A DNA stretch of 60,773 nt from JBDRHL01 sp043816955. Its GTDB lineage: Bacteria > Planctomycetota > Phycisphaerae > Sedimentisphaerales > CAYZTY01. A program made the translations under genes and the position numbers. Of the stretch, positions 60,665 to 60,773 are shown one piece after another. Numbering within the stretch: the stretch's first letter is position 1; the number at the start of each line of letters is the position of its first letter. Location of the stretch: NCBI GenBank assembly GCA_043816955.1, contig JBDRHL010000198.1:1-60773 (forward strand), written 5' to 3'. The notes under the pieces are model-generated. The model ran no database searches and was not told the origin of the DNA. It saw nothing but the letters and a program-made list of their open reading frames with translations.

Positions 60665-60773
60665 AATCTAAGACCTTAATTTACAAGGAGTTACACGAAT
60701 ACTATTTACGCTTGTGCCCATAGATCCTCAATCTTACTGAAATGAGTTATACTATTAGGCCTTTGCGGCAATA
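60665..60773. other. Right edge, no gene assigned
   Basis: AAGGAG at 60685-60690 looks like a ribosome site, but no ATG, GTG or TTG follows at the right distance in a lasting frame; the next frame ends after 13 codons. The window ends too soon to say more. Confidence 0.3.

Noticed and set aside
1..60773. CRISPR arrays, prophage structural genes, rRNA genes
   Set aside because: No regularly spaced repeats, no phage head or tail genes and no rRNA-like sequence were seen.

Overview
The window reads as a chromosomal segment from a Gram-negative-type planctomycete, most likely class Phycisphaerae. The evidence is two PEP-CTERM-anchored exported proteins, an LpxC-FabZ fusion next to LpxD and LpxA, BamA and Skp homologues (so an outer membrane with lipid A), frequent TTG starts, and moderate GC with an AT-richer island. 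Lineage is inferred from gene content only; no rRNA is present.

Layout. 1-1040: the end of a PEP-CTERM/HAF-repeat protein, then non-coding DNA holding an internally deleted REP-associated transposase remnant. 1.0-13.5 kb: housekeeping genes (MEMO-family, purE, galK, a lipoprotein, ispH, rpsA, a primary-type sigma factor, apt, aroB, an HMGL-like lyase), then small exported proteins and a SurA/PpiC foldase. 13.6-18.3 kb: a decay island with a 3' gene fragment, an ISL3-like insertion sequence broken by a one-base shift and by a nested 122-bp MITE, an RRM protein, a nitronate monooxygenase-like enzyme, a tyrosine-recombinase tail and a broken exported-protein gene. 18.3-21.7 kb: a thioesterase, an Fe-S aldo/keto reductase, a PilZ protein, a second MITE and tRNA-Gln. 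21.7-34.8 kb: a long collinear block, prs-rplY-pth-rpsF-ssb-rpsR-rplI-dnaB followed by bamA-skp-lpxD-lpxC/fabZ-lpxA-Gfo/Idh, which joins translation, replication and outer-membrane biogenesis. 34.8-47.5 kb: nfi, uvrA, mtnA, a UDP-xylose-synthase-like SDR, membrane and soluble glycosyltransferases, a NifU-domain protein and a TMTC-like TPR membrane protein. 47.6-49.7 kb: one large decayed gene. 49.7-52.8 kb: nikR divergent from a nikMN-nikQ-nikO nickel ECF transporter. 52.8-60.8 kb: a PEP-CTERM P-domain protein, a ParA ATPase fused to a glycogen-binding (CBM48/AMPK-type) domain, and a divergent surface-glycan locus (Wzz-like, KdsC-like HAD, PtmA-like SDR, B12 radical SAM, methyltransferase, a 48-aa small ORF) running off the right edge.

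The most unusual points are the ParA-CBM fusion facing a Wzz-type gene, a sigma-factor gene whose good start codon is separated from the rest of its frame by a TGA and one extra base, and the MITE-in-IS nesting, whose lengths exactly explain the broken frames. Several gene remnants suggest active decay. One-base shifts in short homopolymers could also be sequencing errors, and this is stated where it applies.
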